Part shown: piece after piece, positions 48,111-58,586 of the stretch
Position numbering within the stretch: position 1 is the stretch's first letter
Layout: every line of letters begins with the position of its first letter
Source: Thamnidium elegans
Lineage: Eukaryota; Mucoromycota; Mucoromycetes; Mucorales; Mucoraceae
Length of the DNA: 64,000 bases
Direction: 5' to 3'
NCBI GenBank assembly: GCA_025201345.1
Contig: JAIXMG010000028.1
Span: forward strand, 1-64,000
Translations under genes and position numbers: made by a program
The notes under the pieces: generated by a model
Seen by the model: only the letters and a program-made list of their open reading frames with translations
Told to the model about the DNA's origin: nothing
Databases searched by the model: none

Positions 48111-48881
48111 CCAGGGATAGGGCTCTTTTTTAAAGCAATTGCACTCAAGACAGCAGCATTAATAACCAAGTTGGATATTTGGGCACGAATAGGTCTAGGT
48201 TGTCCTTCTTCTTCTTCTTCTTCTTCAGGAAGAAGATCGTTAAGGGAAACAAGACTGAGTTTATGTCGTTCTTTAAGTTCAACCAATTTCTTTTCAAGAG
48301 ATTCTTTTACTGTAGGATCAGATTCCACTATAAATAATAATGATTAATATTTTATATTATAATATTAAAAGGGATTAAAACTTACAAGGTAAAGCAGATA
48401 TTAACTTATCAAGACCCATCATATAAAGGTCAATGGCCATTTGTTGATTTCCGGAATTATTCATATCGGTCGCAACATTAATTAAGGTTACGGCATGTTC
48501 CATTTGTTTTTTATCGATGGTGGAATTTACTGCTGATAAAGGGGTTTTAATATCAGTACCTGCGTAACTTGAAAACGAAGCTCGTTTCCAAATGGTTGAA
48601 AGGGTGTTTGAAAACCTTTTTTCGGATACGATAGGTTGAGTAGGCGCAGCTTCATAGGGTGGTGGAGCCATTGAATAACGTGGTGAACCTGGTGGTGTTA
48701 AACGCCTATAAGCGTTAAAATTATCCTCATCCTGTTGTTGTTGTTGTTGTTGTTGTTGTTCTTGTTGACGATGTAATTCCGCTTCTTGCTCTTTTCTGTA
48801 AGAAGGAAACCAAGTAGAGGCATTGTTCATCATGGGTAGTTTATCTGCTTGAGATAATACTCGAGATACGAGTGTAGACAT
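47818..48881 (-). CDS. MIT-domain protein, endosomal, unknown role
   Basis: Three exons (48386-48881, 48112-48327, 47818-48044) encode 312 residues. The start is followed by a poly-Gln tract, PPPYEAAP (a PPxY ubiquitin-ligase binding motif) and an MIT domain (about residues 125-190; MEHAVTLINVATDMNNSGN and ALY-type DLYMMGLDKLI). MIT domains bind ESCRT-III tails, so a link to membrane traffic is inferred. The C-terminal third (from GIQTMDEKHQIRQRTW) contains Ala/Gly-rich helices that could contact membrane. The splice join ISALP|LESDPTVKES keeps the MIT helix 3 continuous. Confidence 0.75.
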
Positions 48882-49387
48882 ATTTATTTATTTTTTTATG
48901 TATTTAATACTTTATGGGTATAGGAAGTAAAGAAGAAGAAGAAGAAGAAAAAAAAAAGAAAAACTATATAAATGATTTTTTTTTTTTTTTAAGGTTATTA
49001 ATAATTCATATGCTTATAATTAAGATATCAAACAGTAAGAAAAAAGAAAAAAGGTTTAAAAAAAACAAAGTTTATCTTTATAAAAAAAGTAACGCCTTTA
49101 TTATATTTCTTCCACGTGAAAATGCTGGATGTAACACCATCGAAGCATTTTATACTGCTGTATTATTTTCATGTGAATATTTACAAGTAAATATTGTTAT
49201 ATATGTTACTCTTTCAACAAGCAATTAAATATTGGCAATTAGTAGATGATGTGGAATACTAGTAAATAGAATTAAAAAGAGAAAAAAGGATACATATCAT
49301 ACAAAGTTACATAACTATAGAAGAAAGCTTTATATATCGCTATCCATGATTTGGTAACAAAAAATAGGACAATTATAGTTGCACGCA
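48882..49387. other. Intergenic, no gene seen
   Basis: Promoter of the MIT-domain gene, AT-rich with T/A tracts. A GAAGAA repeat lies at 48928-48950. Confidence 0.35.
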
Positions 49388-49573
49388 CTAGTTACTACAA
49401 ACGCAATCTCCACAACATGAGGTCAGCGTATTGATTTGTCCACGATCAACTTTTGGGGATAATTTTTTTTTTTCTTTTCGGCAGCTTCCAATAAAACATG
49501 AACAACGACTACTTATTGGCATACAAATATCATGATTTAATTTATAAGTGCATTCAATACAAGCTCCCCCCAA
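49388..49573 (-). CDS. Possible small cysteine-rich protein
   Basis: An open frame of about 61 codons with ten cysteines (CIEC, CMPISSRCSCFIGSC, CCGDCVCSN) ending TAG. There is no in-frame ATG at the 5' end, so the true start must lie in an upstream exon. The paired cysteines suggest a metal-binding (metallothionein-like) or disulfide-rich peptide. No signal peptide is visible. Chance occurrence cannot be excluded, but cysteine this dense is rare in AT-rich noise. Confidence 0.35.
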   Translation of the reverse strand: MGGACIECTYKLNHDICMPISSRCSCFIGSCRKEKKKLSPKVDRGQINTLTSCCGDCVCSN

Positions 49574-49854
49574 TTATTTATCTCTTTTAATGCGCTCTTT
49601 ATTTTGGTGGTGATTTTCATTACCATTTGCTTATGACACTTTCACGGGGGTTTTTTTTTTAAAAAGTATTCACAAGCTTATTTAAGGCACAAAAGTTACA
49701 TAATTATCAAATTTCGTTATCTTTTTTTTATTTATATATGTTTGTATTATATACTTACTGATATTAAATTATGGGACTTGATTCAACCCTCTTTTTTTCA
49801 TACAATACCTTGTAATACTTTCGTAATACCTAGTCACAATTGGTCCCTTTAATC

Positions 49855-49882
49855 TTTTTTTTTTTTTTTTTTTTTTTTTTTT
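49855..49882 (+). promoter_or_regulatory. T28 tract in the HAD gene leader
   Basis: 28 consecutive T end 13 bases before the ATG at 49896. A poly-T leader of this kind precedes several genes in the window and may mark core promoters or transcript starts. Confidence 0.5.
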
Positions 49883-49895
49883 CAATCTGTCCAAC

Positions 49896-50801
49896 ATGAC
49901 TTTCCGTCTACCAATAGGAAGAACTATGTCTAGTTTACAACAACAGCTACCTTTAATCACCAAGTTACCATTGCTATTAGTCGATTTTGACCAAACTATT
50001 ACTATACATGATACTATTGCTCCTTTAGGTCAATTTGGTGTCACTCAATCACATAACCGAAACCCTTGGTCTTATTTTGCTGATAGCTATTTAAACGATT
50101 ATCGAACTCATCGAAACCAATTAGACCATCTACCCAATGAGTGTACTTTTAATGACTTCGTTCAACAATTAAATACTTATAAACCTATTGAAAAGGCTTC
50201 GTTAGCTCGAGTCAGTAAACATAAAGTGTTTCAAGGTTTATCCAGACAGGCTATTAAAGAAAAAGCTTTCGAGCTAAGTCGGACAGAACTTCAGAGCAAT
50301 GTCATATCCACTTTAAAACTGTACAAGGAACAAGTACGGATCGTGTCATTGAATTGGTCCAAAGATTGGATTTTAGGATTCTTGCACCAATTAGGACTAG
50401 AACCCGAACAAATTTATTGTAATGATTTGACGTTTATGAATGATATTTGTACAGGTGATATCACTCCACAAATTTTGACCACGGGTGATAAACAGCAACT
50501 TATTAATGAATCTATTCGAGCGAACCATGGGGTTATTTATATTGGTGACTCTCTTGGCGATATTGAGCCATTAGGTTAGTCCACTTATTTATGGCTTAAC
50601 AAATTATTATTTTACTAATATTATTTTATAGTCAAATCAAATATTGGTATTGTTATTGGAAATGATTTATCCTTAATAAAGACACTAAATGATTTCGGTT
50701 ACACTGTGCAAGAAGATACTTCAAAGGCAAGCCATTTATATCGTGTTGATAATTGGCATCAAATCAAAACAATACTCGATAAACATTACTATACCATATA
50801 G
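49896..50801 (+). CDS. HAD-superfamily phosphatase-like protein
   Basis: Two exons (49896-50574, 50632-50801) encode 282 residues. The catalytic motif DFDQTITIHDT (about residue 30; the first Asp forms the phospho-aspartate) matches the DxDxT motif I of HAD enzymes. VSLNWSKDW is motif II, and GDSLGDIEPL is motif IV with its paired Asp residues. The arrangement is that of fungal phosphoserine-phosphatase-like proteins. The substrate cannot be told. ATG 49896 gives a short N-terminal leader; ATG at 49926 is an alternative that starts just before LQQQLP. Confidence 0.85.
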
Positions 50802-50930
50802 AAATTACAATAAACACACACCCCACCCCCCTTTGTATTTATATCCATAAGTTTTTTTTTTTTTACATGAGCATCAAAAAGTGTTTTATTTTTGGTTACT
50901 TAAAAATCAAAGATATTAGGAATAACCAGT

Positions 50931-51572
50931 TTAAGCACGACGAGAAGAAGCAATGGCACCTTGGAGTTCTTCAATCTTCTTCTTGGCACGGAGGAATGTA
51001 CCGAGCTAATAAAGAAAGAGTTAGTACCTTGAACAAACCCTACCATATATATATATATATATAAAAACTTATAAAAAAATTGACACTTTACCTTGGACTT
51101 ACAGAGCTTTCTGGCACGCTTATCCTTGGAGTTCTTGATCAATTCCATAAGACGACGTTCATAAGGAGCGAAACCAGCAACCTCACGAATGATGCTTCTA
51201 ACGAAAGTGGTACGGTTAGAAGAGGCCTATATTAAATCAAGTTAGTATTTATATTTTCGTTCAAGTTTTCTGGATTAATGAATATATGTCTATATACACG
51301 TATATATTTCTCGGGATTGACACAATTAAACATCAACAACTGTCCACGTGTTGTATGTTCATTTTTTCAATATAGATTTTGACATAAAAAAAAAATTGGT
51401 ATATTGTGTTTAACCCCGATATATATGTACTTGTATATAGACATTAAATCCATCCATCCATTTTGTTGATTTGTATACATACACCAATCTTGTTAGAAGG
51501 CTTGGCCTTGAGGACACGCTTGGTGACGATGTGACCTTTGTTGATGCCGACGGCGATTCCAGAAGCAGCCAT
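50931..51572 (-). CDS. RPL36: Ribosomal protein eL36
   Basis: Three exons (51483-51572, 51092-51226, 50931-51005) encode 99 residues, the length of eL36 in yeast. The chain starts [19 protein letters not shown], has [12 protein letters not shown] in the middle and a basic KKKIEEL end. eL36 sits on the large subunit near the exit tunnel. The donor GTATGT after GGT at 51483 is used because joining IG to ASSNRTTF keeps frame and matches the family. Intron 1 is 256 bases, among the longest here, and holds a predicted hairpin. The gene converges on the HAD gene with 129 bases between stops. Confidence 0.95.
51299..51425 (-). other. Inverted-repeat hairpin in eL36 intron 1
   Basis: On the minus strand ACACAAT with GGGGTT before it pairs with ATTGTGT and AATCCC after it, forming two stacked stems (7 and about 8 base pairs, with one mismatch and a bulge) around a loop of about 75 bases. 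ATATAT flanks extend the pairing. Ribosomal-protein introns often host snoRNAs, but I found no clear C/D or H/ACA boxes. The structure is seen directly; a function is not. Confidence 0.4.
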
Positions 51573-51997
51573 TTCGATTAAGGAATAGAGAGAGGAAGAT
51601 TTTATTTCATACTTGAATTTTGCTACAGGTTATCAAGTTCAATGTGGTCCCCTTGTCTTTTTAATTCCCCGCTTATTTTTCTCTGTATAAAAAAAAATCC
51701 GAGCCGGCAAAATATGGCAGCTGTGTTTTTTCAGGATAATCATATATCCAGAAATAAGAAAGTTACTTACGCTATTATACTGTATACACCTGAAAGCCTA
51801 TTCAACAAAAGGTTATATGCCTTGCAAATTCCTTTTATTGTTGAGAAGAAAAAAAAGTTACCAGATATCAATATTGTAACTAAATGTGTTTGTTTGAATC
51901 AAGACCACCTACTTTTTTATTGGTAGTATTATTACTTTGACAAAAACATTAGGATACTAAAATAATAAGTATACAAATTAAATTATGTAACAAGTTT
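51573..51997. other. Promoter side of eL36, no gene seen
   Basis: A plus-strand ORF (51642-51926) lacks recognisable features. The segment ends at the first copy of a diverged repeat. Confidence 0.35.
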
Positions 51998-52165
51998 TAC
52001 CTGTTTTACATGTCTGAAATACATCGAATCTTTATAAGTATGCCATAATGCCTTCATGTGCTACAATATATGATTCAATACCTTGTCCATTGCTGTAATC
52101 AATTCTTCATAAAAAATATAGTCTTGATTCACCATATATTATAGTCAAAAGCATTACCTATCACA
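51998..52165 (+). repeat. Diverged direct repeat, copy A
   Basis: This segment aligns colinearly with 54658-54830. Shared blocks are ACCTGT..TACA, GAAATAC, GTC-ATTGC, TCTTCAT-AAA and TTACCTAT, in the same order and with similar spacing (about 80 to 90 bases between first and second block). Identity is perhaps 60 to 70 percent by eye. It is the left member of a direct pair around a dead 28S rRNA fragment. Confidence 0.5.
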
Positions 52166-54009
52166 ATGCAGATACGCTACAATGACTTAGATATTAGTTC
52201 AACTTGAAAATACATTTATAAGTATAGATTTTAGTAGCAATAAATAAGTTACTTACCAACTAATTTATTTGAGACGCGTTTATTTAGTCTATGAAGAAAT
52301 TGTATGAAAGCGCCTAGTCTTTAAGAGTGTATTATCAATCAATGTTATTCATGAACATAGGGATAATAATTAAGCATATAAAAAGAGTGTAATGCGATAA
52401 ACCTTACAGTTATTAAACTTGAATGGGGTATATATCATCAGTGAATCTTTAGAAATTTAACTAGAAAAACTAATTAAATACATAGGGCTGATAAGTGAAA
52501 AGGGGTACAGTATAAACCAAATAATGTGAACACTAAGATACTTTTATTCCTATATATCATAGTGGTTTTTTAATTGTATCCTTATGTGGCACTATAACAA
52601 ATAGCTCTATAATATTTCAATTGACAACAATAATCATATTTAAAATGGTGGTTCTAAGGTTTGAACTCTTATATAAAAAAAAAGATACATAGCATAGTTT
52701 TTTGTAAAATAACTTTGACGAGTTCAATAACTATTAAAGCACTGTAGACCACTATCGTTTGACAAGTATCCTTTTTAAAACACTTGTTTTACATGAATGT
52801 CTGGGCATCACTTCTAAAAAAGGTCATTTTAGCAGTGATCGAAATAAGGTATAATTAAAAGTCAGGAAATGGTTCTTTTGCTCAAGTTGCAAAGTGAAAG
52901 TTAGTCGTTAAGAAGATGTATTTAGTATCAAACATTGAAAACTGCTCGTTGTTCTATATATTTTCTCTATTTTTTGACTTTTTTTTTTCTGTTGTTCATT
53001 TTTGATCATTTTAGGGGTCGACCCCTTTTGTTTTTCGGAATTTTGGCAATTACTCCCAATCCGCTTTACCTATCTTTGTGGAAAAAACAATAATGATAAA
53101 GTGCTCTTTTAGTTTCTTCCAATCCATCTAAAATCATATTTTTTTTTACTAAAAACACTAAGCGAGTAATCAACGTTAAAAACGTTTTTTTTTTACTCGA
53201 ATTTTAATTTAAGCGGATATTAGAATAGCATTTTCTCGCTCTGGTTTGGTTGTAGCACTTTTATTTATAAGTGAATAAGAAAGGGTTATTGAAGATATTT
53301 AATCGTTACTATAACCATAAATAGCAGTAGAAAATTACATTTTATGTAATCACGTAAACTAAAAAAATGGGTAAAAGCGCGTCGCGTAAATAGATGGCAT
53401 TTTTGTCCAAAAAAGTTATTTTTAAACTGTGATTACTCCCTCAGTTTTTGCATTAAAAGCTTCATTTAAAATGGATTCAAAACGTCTAAACGAGTAATTT
53501 TTTATCCTTGTATTTTATACAAAGAAAAGAAAATTGGATCCATAGGAATCGCAAAAAAAAAAACCAAAAAAAAAGAGCTTGACCCCTGAAAGTGAAAATC
53601 GAAAAAAGAAAAACAAAAAGGTACGTTTTTAATTATCAAAGATATATTGAATACAACCATTTGATATTATACAACTTGGGTCCAAAAAGATTTCCTTGCT
53701 TCTTGATAGTTAAATTAAAAACCATTATTTATTATAGTTACCTACTAAAATTAGCAGTAATTACCACACCTCAATTGCTCTATAATTCTCCTCTCTCGTC
53801 ACTTTGGAGTGTTTTTATTATTATTAAACTTTTTTTAACTGTCTCGGGAAATACGATGCATCTCGTTGCTACATACTCATTGTCAAAACAAAAACAAAAA
53901 TTTTTTCGAGAAAGTTAGCCGTGGTTCTAGTATCTGATGGAGAAACTCTGCTTTTTTTTTTCGTTCGTTTAAGTTATTAGCCTAATGACTCAAATTTTCC
54001 TTCTTGAGT
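52166..54009. other. Gene-poor stretch inside the repeat pair
   Basis: AT-rich, with A/T runs and no coding frame that I trust. ORF 53592-53918 is unsupported. It may contain degraded rDNA spacer, given the fossil that follows, but I see no direct evidence for that. Confidence 0.3.
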
Positions 54010-54510
54010 TGCAGACCAAGGAGTCTGCCATAGGTGCGAATATTTGAGTGCCAAACACATATCAGTAAGGAAACGGATCGATACGAAATTTTTAATATAA
54101 CAGTATTACCCGGCAATGATGTTTTATACTGAAACGGCGATTTAAAGCACTGATGGTCGGATCCAAAAAGATGGTGAAGTATTCCGGAGTAAGGTAAAGC
54201 CGGTTCACGCCTAAGTTTCCCTCAAAGATAGCAGAAACTTATACGCGGTCTGATGAGGTAAAGCGAGATGATTAGAGGCCTCGGAGACGAAACGTCCTTA
54301 ACCTATTCCTAAATTTTAAATATGTAAAATGACCTGTTTACTTAATTGACAATACAGGGTAAACCGAACAGAAAATTAAGGAGCCTCAATACACGCTTAT
54401 CAGACACCACGAAAGGTTTTAGTTCCTCTACGACAGCAGGATGGTGGTCATGAAAGTTGAAATTCGCTAAGATATTCGAAACAACTCATCTACCAAATAA
54501 TCAAGCGTAT
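54010..54510 (+). pseudogene. Degraded 28S (LSU) rRNA gene fragment
   Basis: Several universally conserved LSU segments occur in order. GCAGACCAAGGAGTCTG (near 54012) matches the ACCAAGGAGTCT element. Others are AAAGATGGTGAAGTAT (54167-54182), AAGTTTCCCTC-A-GATAGCAGAAAC (54210-54238), GATGAGGTAAAGCGA (54253-54267), ATGATTAGAGGCCT, then TTAACCTATTCCTAAATTTTAAATATG. Further on are ATACACGCTTATCAGACACCACGAAAG and CAGCAGGATGGTGGTCATG up to TCATCTACCAAAT. Many substitutions and indels disrupt helices, and only about 500 of 3400 bases remain, so this is a non-functional copy. Confidence 0.85.
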
Positions 54511-54657
54511 TATCCCTAACTTTGCCATTATTGTAGAAGCAAAGCAATAGCTACTAAATATTTATACATTTCATAATTTTAATTTTATAGACGATTTTCG
54601 AACAAACGTATATAAGCCTTTATTTAATATATATATATATGTAAGCCATTGTAGCTC
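54511..54657. other. Short spacer between rRNA fossil and repeat copy B
   Basis: AT-rich with a (TA)n run. No feature. Confidence 0.3.
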
Positions 54658-54830
54658 GTTTGACCTGTCCTACACTTCCGAAATACGCCACAATAGTAGA
54701 AAAGAACAATTAGTACGCGCCAAGATATTAATCCGTTATATTATGTAATACGATCTAGTCTATTGCAATGCTCAAATCTTCATCAAAATATAATACTGAT
54801 ATCATCATTCATTATGGTTACCTATAATAA
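54658..54830 (+). repeat. Diverged direct repeat, copy B
   Basis: Second copy of the element at 51998-52165, in the same orientation, starting right after the 28S fossil. See copy A for the shared blocks. Confidence 0.5.
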
Positions 54831-56844
54831 TATCAATACACTGTGTAATTTTAATTAGTGTACCTATTTTTTTTTCTTTCAGTTTGTGTCGATCTACAAT
54901 AGTGCAATTATATTTTATCTGTGAGAGATGGACAATGTAGGATCGCTTAATGAGCTTTGTAAGACCAAATGAGCCACAAAAGAAAATGTAACCGTCAAAA
55001 TGTAACAACAAAAAGATGGTTAGAAGAAAATAATTTAAATAGAACTCTAAAGTATTACCATAGTTTAACAAACCGCCGAACACCATATATACATTACACA
55101 GTTATTAGTACATATGGTCTAGAACAAGTACTTATATTAAATGTTTCTTGTATGAACCAAAACGTTCCACTATCTGAACTGGTAGTATTGTTAGTTATAT
55201 ACCTGTCAAATAATTTGCCAAGTATATTTAAACTATTTACTTTTTGATTATATTACTCATAAATTGATATATTATAAAACTATATTATATTGTCACTTGG
55301 AATAAGTGCCAAAAAGCTTGTATGGCTTCACGTTTTTATTAGAGTACAAGCAATAGAATTGAATGAATAGTTATGTAAAATTATAGATATTTTGAACTCT
55401 TACATAACAAATATTATTTTGTATCACTAATTGTCGAATGACTTTGTATTGTATGAAACAAGTTCGAGATGATGGTGTATATTCGCAGCATATGCTTACA
55501 TGTGACATTACTTTATACACATGATACCTCCCCCCTTTTTTTCTCTCTCTCTCTCGACATTCTTTTTTTTTGTCAAAAAGTGAACATATAGTGGCGAACG
55601 GGTTTCACTAGTAAATATTTGGAATATTCCTAATTCCAGTTTACATTGTATATTTTAAGTGATAAAAACTGGTTGTGTATCAGTTACGTAAAAAAATAAT
55701 ACCAGCGTTTATGGAAATTTGTTTAAGGTTTGGACTGCGTGGTCTTCCCAGTTTTACCGTTAATGTTATATTGATAAATTTTATTTTTCGAGAATAAAGA
55801 GTTTCCTCTATTGTAGGTCCTTTTATAGTGGAACATTTGCAATTGAACTAACTTTAGCAAATTTTTTTTTTTTTTGTTTGTTCCTGAAGACGCTTTGTCT
55901 ATTATATGAAGCTCTCTCTTTTAACATCTATTTTTATTGTAGGAGTATAAACACGAATATATATAAGATCCTTGTTGTGAGCTATGCTCCTCAAATTCAT
56001 TGATTTTACTGGTTTCATTAAAAAAAAACTTGCCATTTTTTCAGCTGAATATCAATTTGGAAGTAAATTCTTCTTTTGGGAATTAAAGGTACACAAAATG
56101 GTGTTTAACTACGTTGAATACTTTTTCTCCTGAACAGAAATGTTTCTTTTGGATTACATATGGATATAACTTAAGAATAGATACGAAGTTATGAATAAAT
56201 ATAAATTAGAGTTATATATGACAAGAATGACACATACACACACACAAAAAAAAAAGGAGTCAAAAGCTACAGCGAAAAATAAACTAAACTAAGGAAAATA
56301 ACACGCGACTGACACATAGCCAATTTGCCAAGTGGGCTGGTGCTGCATAGTGTGGCAACTATCGTCATGAGAACAAGGTAGTTTACTTGTTTTAACGTAA
56401 AATTTCGAAAATATTTGAAAAAAAAGACCCTGCTTTTCTTTGTTCTATCGTAGGACAGTTCCCAATTTTCCATGTAAAAAAGACAAAAACTCAGTGTCAC
56501 TCCCTTTTTTTTTATGTATGTAGTACTAATGGTATCTTCTTCAAATGATGAAACAGATGAGTAACTGACAAAAATAAATTTTTAGTTGTTATTGAATTCA
56601 GTTTATTTAATAAATGGGTTTGATAATACATATACACATATAAATATTTAAAAAAAAAAAAAACCTTTAGCGGTAGTGCAATATAATAAAAAAAAAGGGG
56701 GTGGAAGGAGAAAGGAAGGTAATACAGAAAAGAAACTGGTATGTGTACATAAAATAACAATAATAATAACATTTATAACGTATTTACAAAATAATATACA
56801 ATAATAATAGAAAGAGAAAAAAAAAGAGAGAGAAGAGAAAGGGT
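54831..56844. other. Intergenic, no gene seen
   Basis: About 2 kb of AT-rich sequence running up to the C2H2 gene's 3' end. ORF 54969-55247 is weakly protein-like but has no recognisable domain. No rRNA, tRNA or transposon signature was found. Confidence 0.35.
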
Positions 56845-58138
56845 CTATGTAGTGGGTTGAAGTGGAGGAGATGTGATGATATATCTATTTTCAGCACCTA
56901 CAACACCTTTGTTATGTTGCTTCTTACAAGAAATATAATGTCGATTCATATCATGTTTACGTGCAAAGGCTCTATTACATAATTTACAGGCATGAGGTTT
57001 AGGTCTATTTGGATTGTGAATTTGAATGTGTTCACGCATATTGTTGGCTCTGTTGCTTGTATGGCTACAGTAAGGGCATTTATGGATCTTGGCTCTTCTT
57101 CCAGATGGAGTTGTCATATTAATCTTTCTCGTATTACCCCCAACCACTTTTTGTTCTTCTTCCTCTTCTTCTATATCATCTTCCGAGAAAAAACAAGTTG
57201 CACTAATTGTAGATTGTGGCTGCACATGTGGCGAGGATGGTGCCACAGCGGAGGATGAGGAAGAAACATATAATTCCATATCATCTGTTGTGAGAGGGGA
57301 CACACCGTTGTGATTACCAAACAAAAACTCCGAAATTTGGTGGCTCTCATCATAATTTTGATCTGTAATAATACTTAATGGTTGACCTAATGAAGGCGAT
57401 GGGGTCGTGGCGGATAAATAAGGTGAATTGATGTAATCATTTACCTCTGTTGCAGTTAAAATAACATCATCTGGTACGGGTGATGAAGGACGAGAATAAT
57501 TGTTAGAAGTGGTGGGTGGAAATAAATACAAGTTGTTGACATAGCTCCCAGTGGGAGAAGGACTATTTATAGGAGAAAGTTGAGATTGCTGAATTTGTTG
57601 TGGTTGTAAGGAAGGTGATAAATAAGTGAATCCATAAGAACTAGAGAGTTCATGTTGATTGCTGAAAGAAGTATCGATACCAAGTTCATTATTGTTTATA
57701 AAAGTAGGTGACATAGCTGGACTACCAAGAAATTGAGAAGGAGAATTGGGGCTACCGACATATGAATTGTTGTTGTTGTTGTTGTTATAAGATGGACTAC
57801 CAACCGTGAAAGTTCCATTATTGAAATTGGTGGATTGAGGACTACACCCGCCCCCGAAATAAGCAGGCGATGTGGGACTACCATAACCATTTTGAGGACT
57901 ACCAATATTTATAGGACTATTAATTTGTCTGGGAGAATATATACCGTTATTTGAATAAAATGACTCAGTGGGTGATCTAACAGCCAATCCATCAAAACAG
58001 ACAGTCAAATCTTCAGCGGGGATATATGGAGATTGAGCCATACTATTGGCTAAAGAAACCAGGTTATGATCTCGATAACTATATGAATGATGTGAATTAT
58101 AAGATGTAGATAACAAGTTACTAGGCATAGTTAAACCT

Positions 58139-58174
<36 letters not shown>

Positions 58175-58586
58175 TATTAATATACTAGAAAAAAAATACA
58201 TATATATATATATATATATTACCTTCATAATCCCCTCCGGTATGGTTATTATTATTCATTGGTACATTTAAAGGATAAGATCTAGGTATATCTATAGGTG
58301 CTACAGGTGGTGAAAAGGATTGTTGTTGAAAAGACTGTTGTTGTTGTTCATAAGAAGGACTTTGAATTTCTGTCATTTGATTTTCAGTAGGTAAAGTAAG
58401 TTGAAGTGTTACTGGAGACGCTGAAGAGTTTCTCATATGATCTTCTTGTGTTGATTGATATGATTTTCTTTTATCATTTTTATTTGCGTATGTTTTATTT
58501 TTGAAAGTGGGAGTGACAGTAAAGACATGATCTTGAATAGAAGATAGAAACTTCACTGGAGAAGTATTGAATATTGCGTGAGCCAT
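56845..58586 (-). CDS. C2H2 zinc-finger transcription factor
   Basis: Two exons (58223-58586, 56845-58136) encode 551 residues. The last 90 residues hold two C2H2 fingers: CPYCSHTSNRANNMREHIQIH and then CKLCNRAFARKHDMNRHYISC, whose second His-equivalent is Cys/His-like. The rest is low complexity, rich in Ser, Pro, Asn and Gln, with many SP sites (GSPQNGYGSPTSP, YVGSPNSPSQFLGSP). DNA-binding specificity cannot be read directly. The family resembles Crz1- or Prz1-type regulators in finger 2 (AFARKHDMNRH), which is a weak hint. The exon junction is G|GT at a TTGCAG acceptor. Confidence 0.85.
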
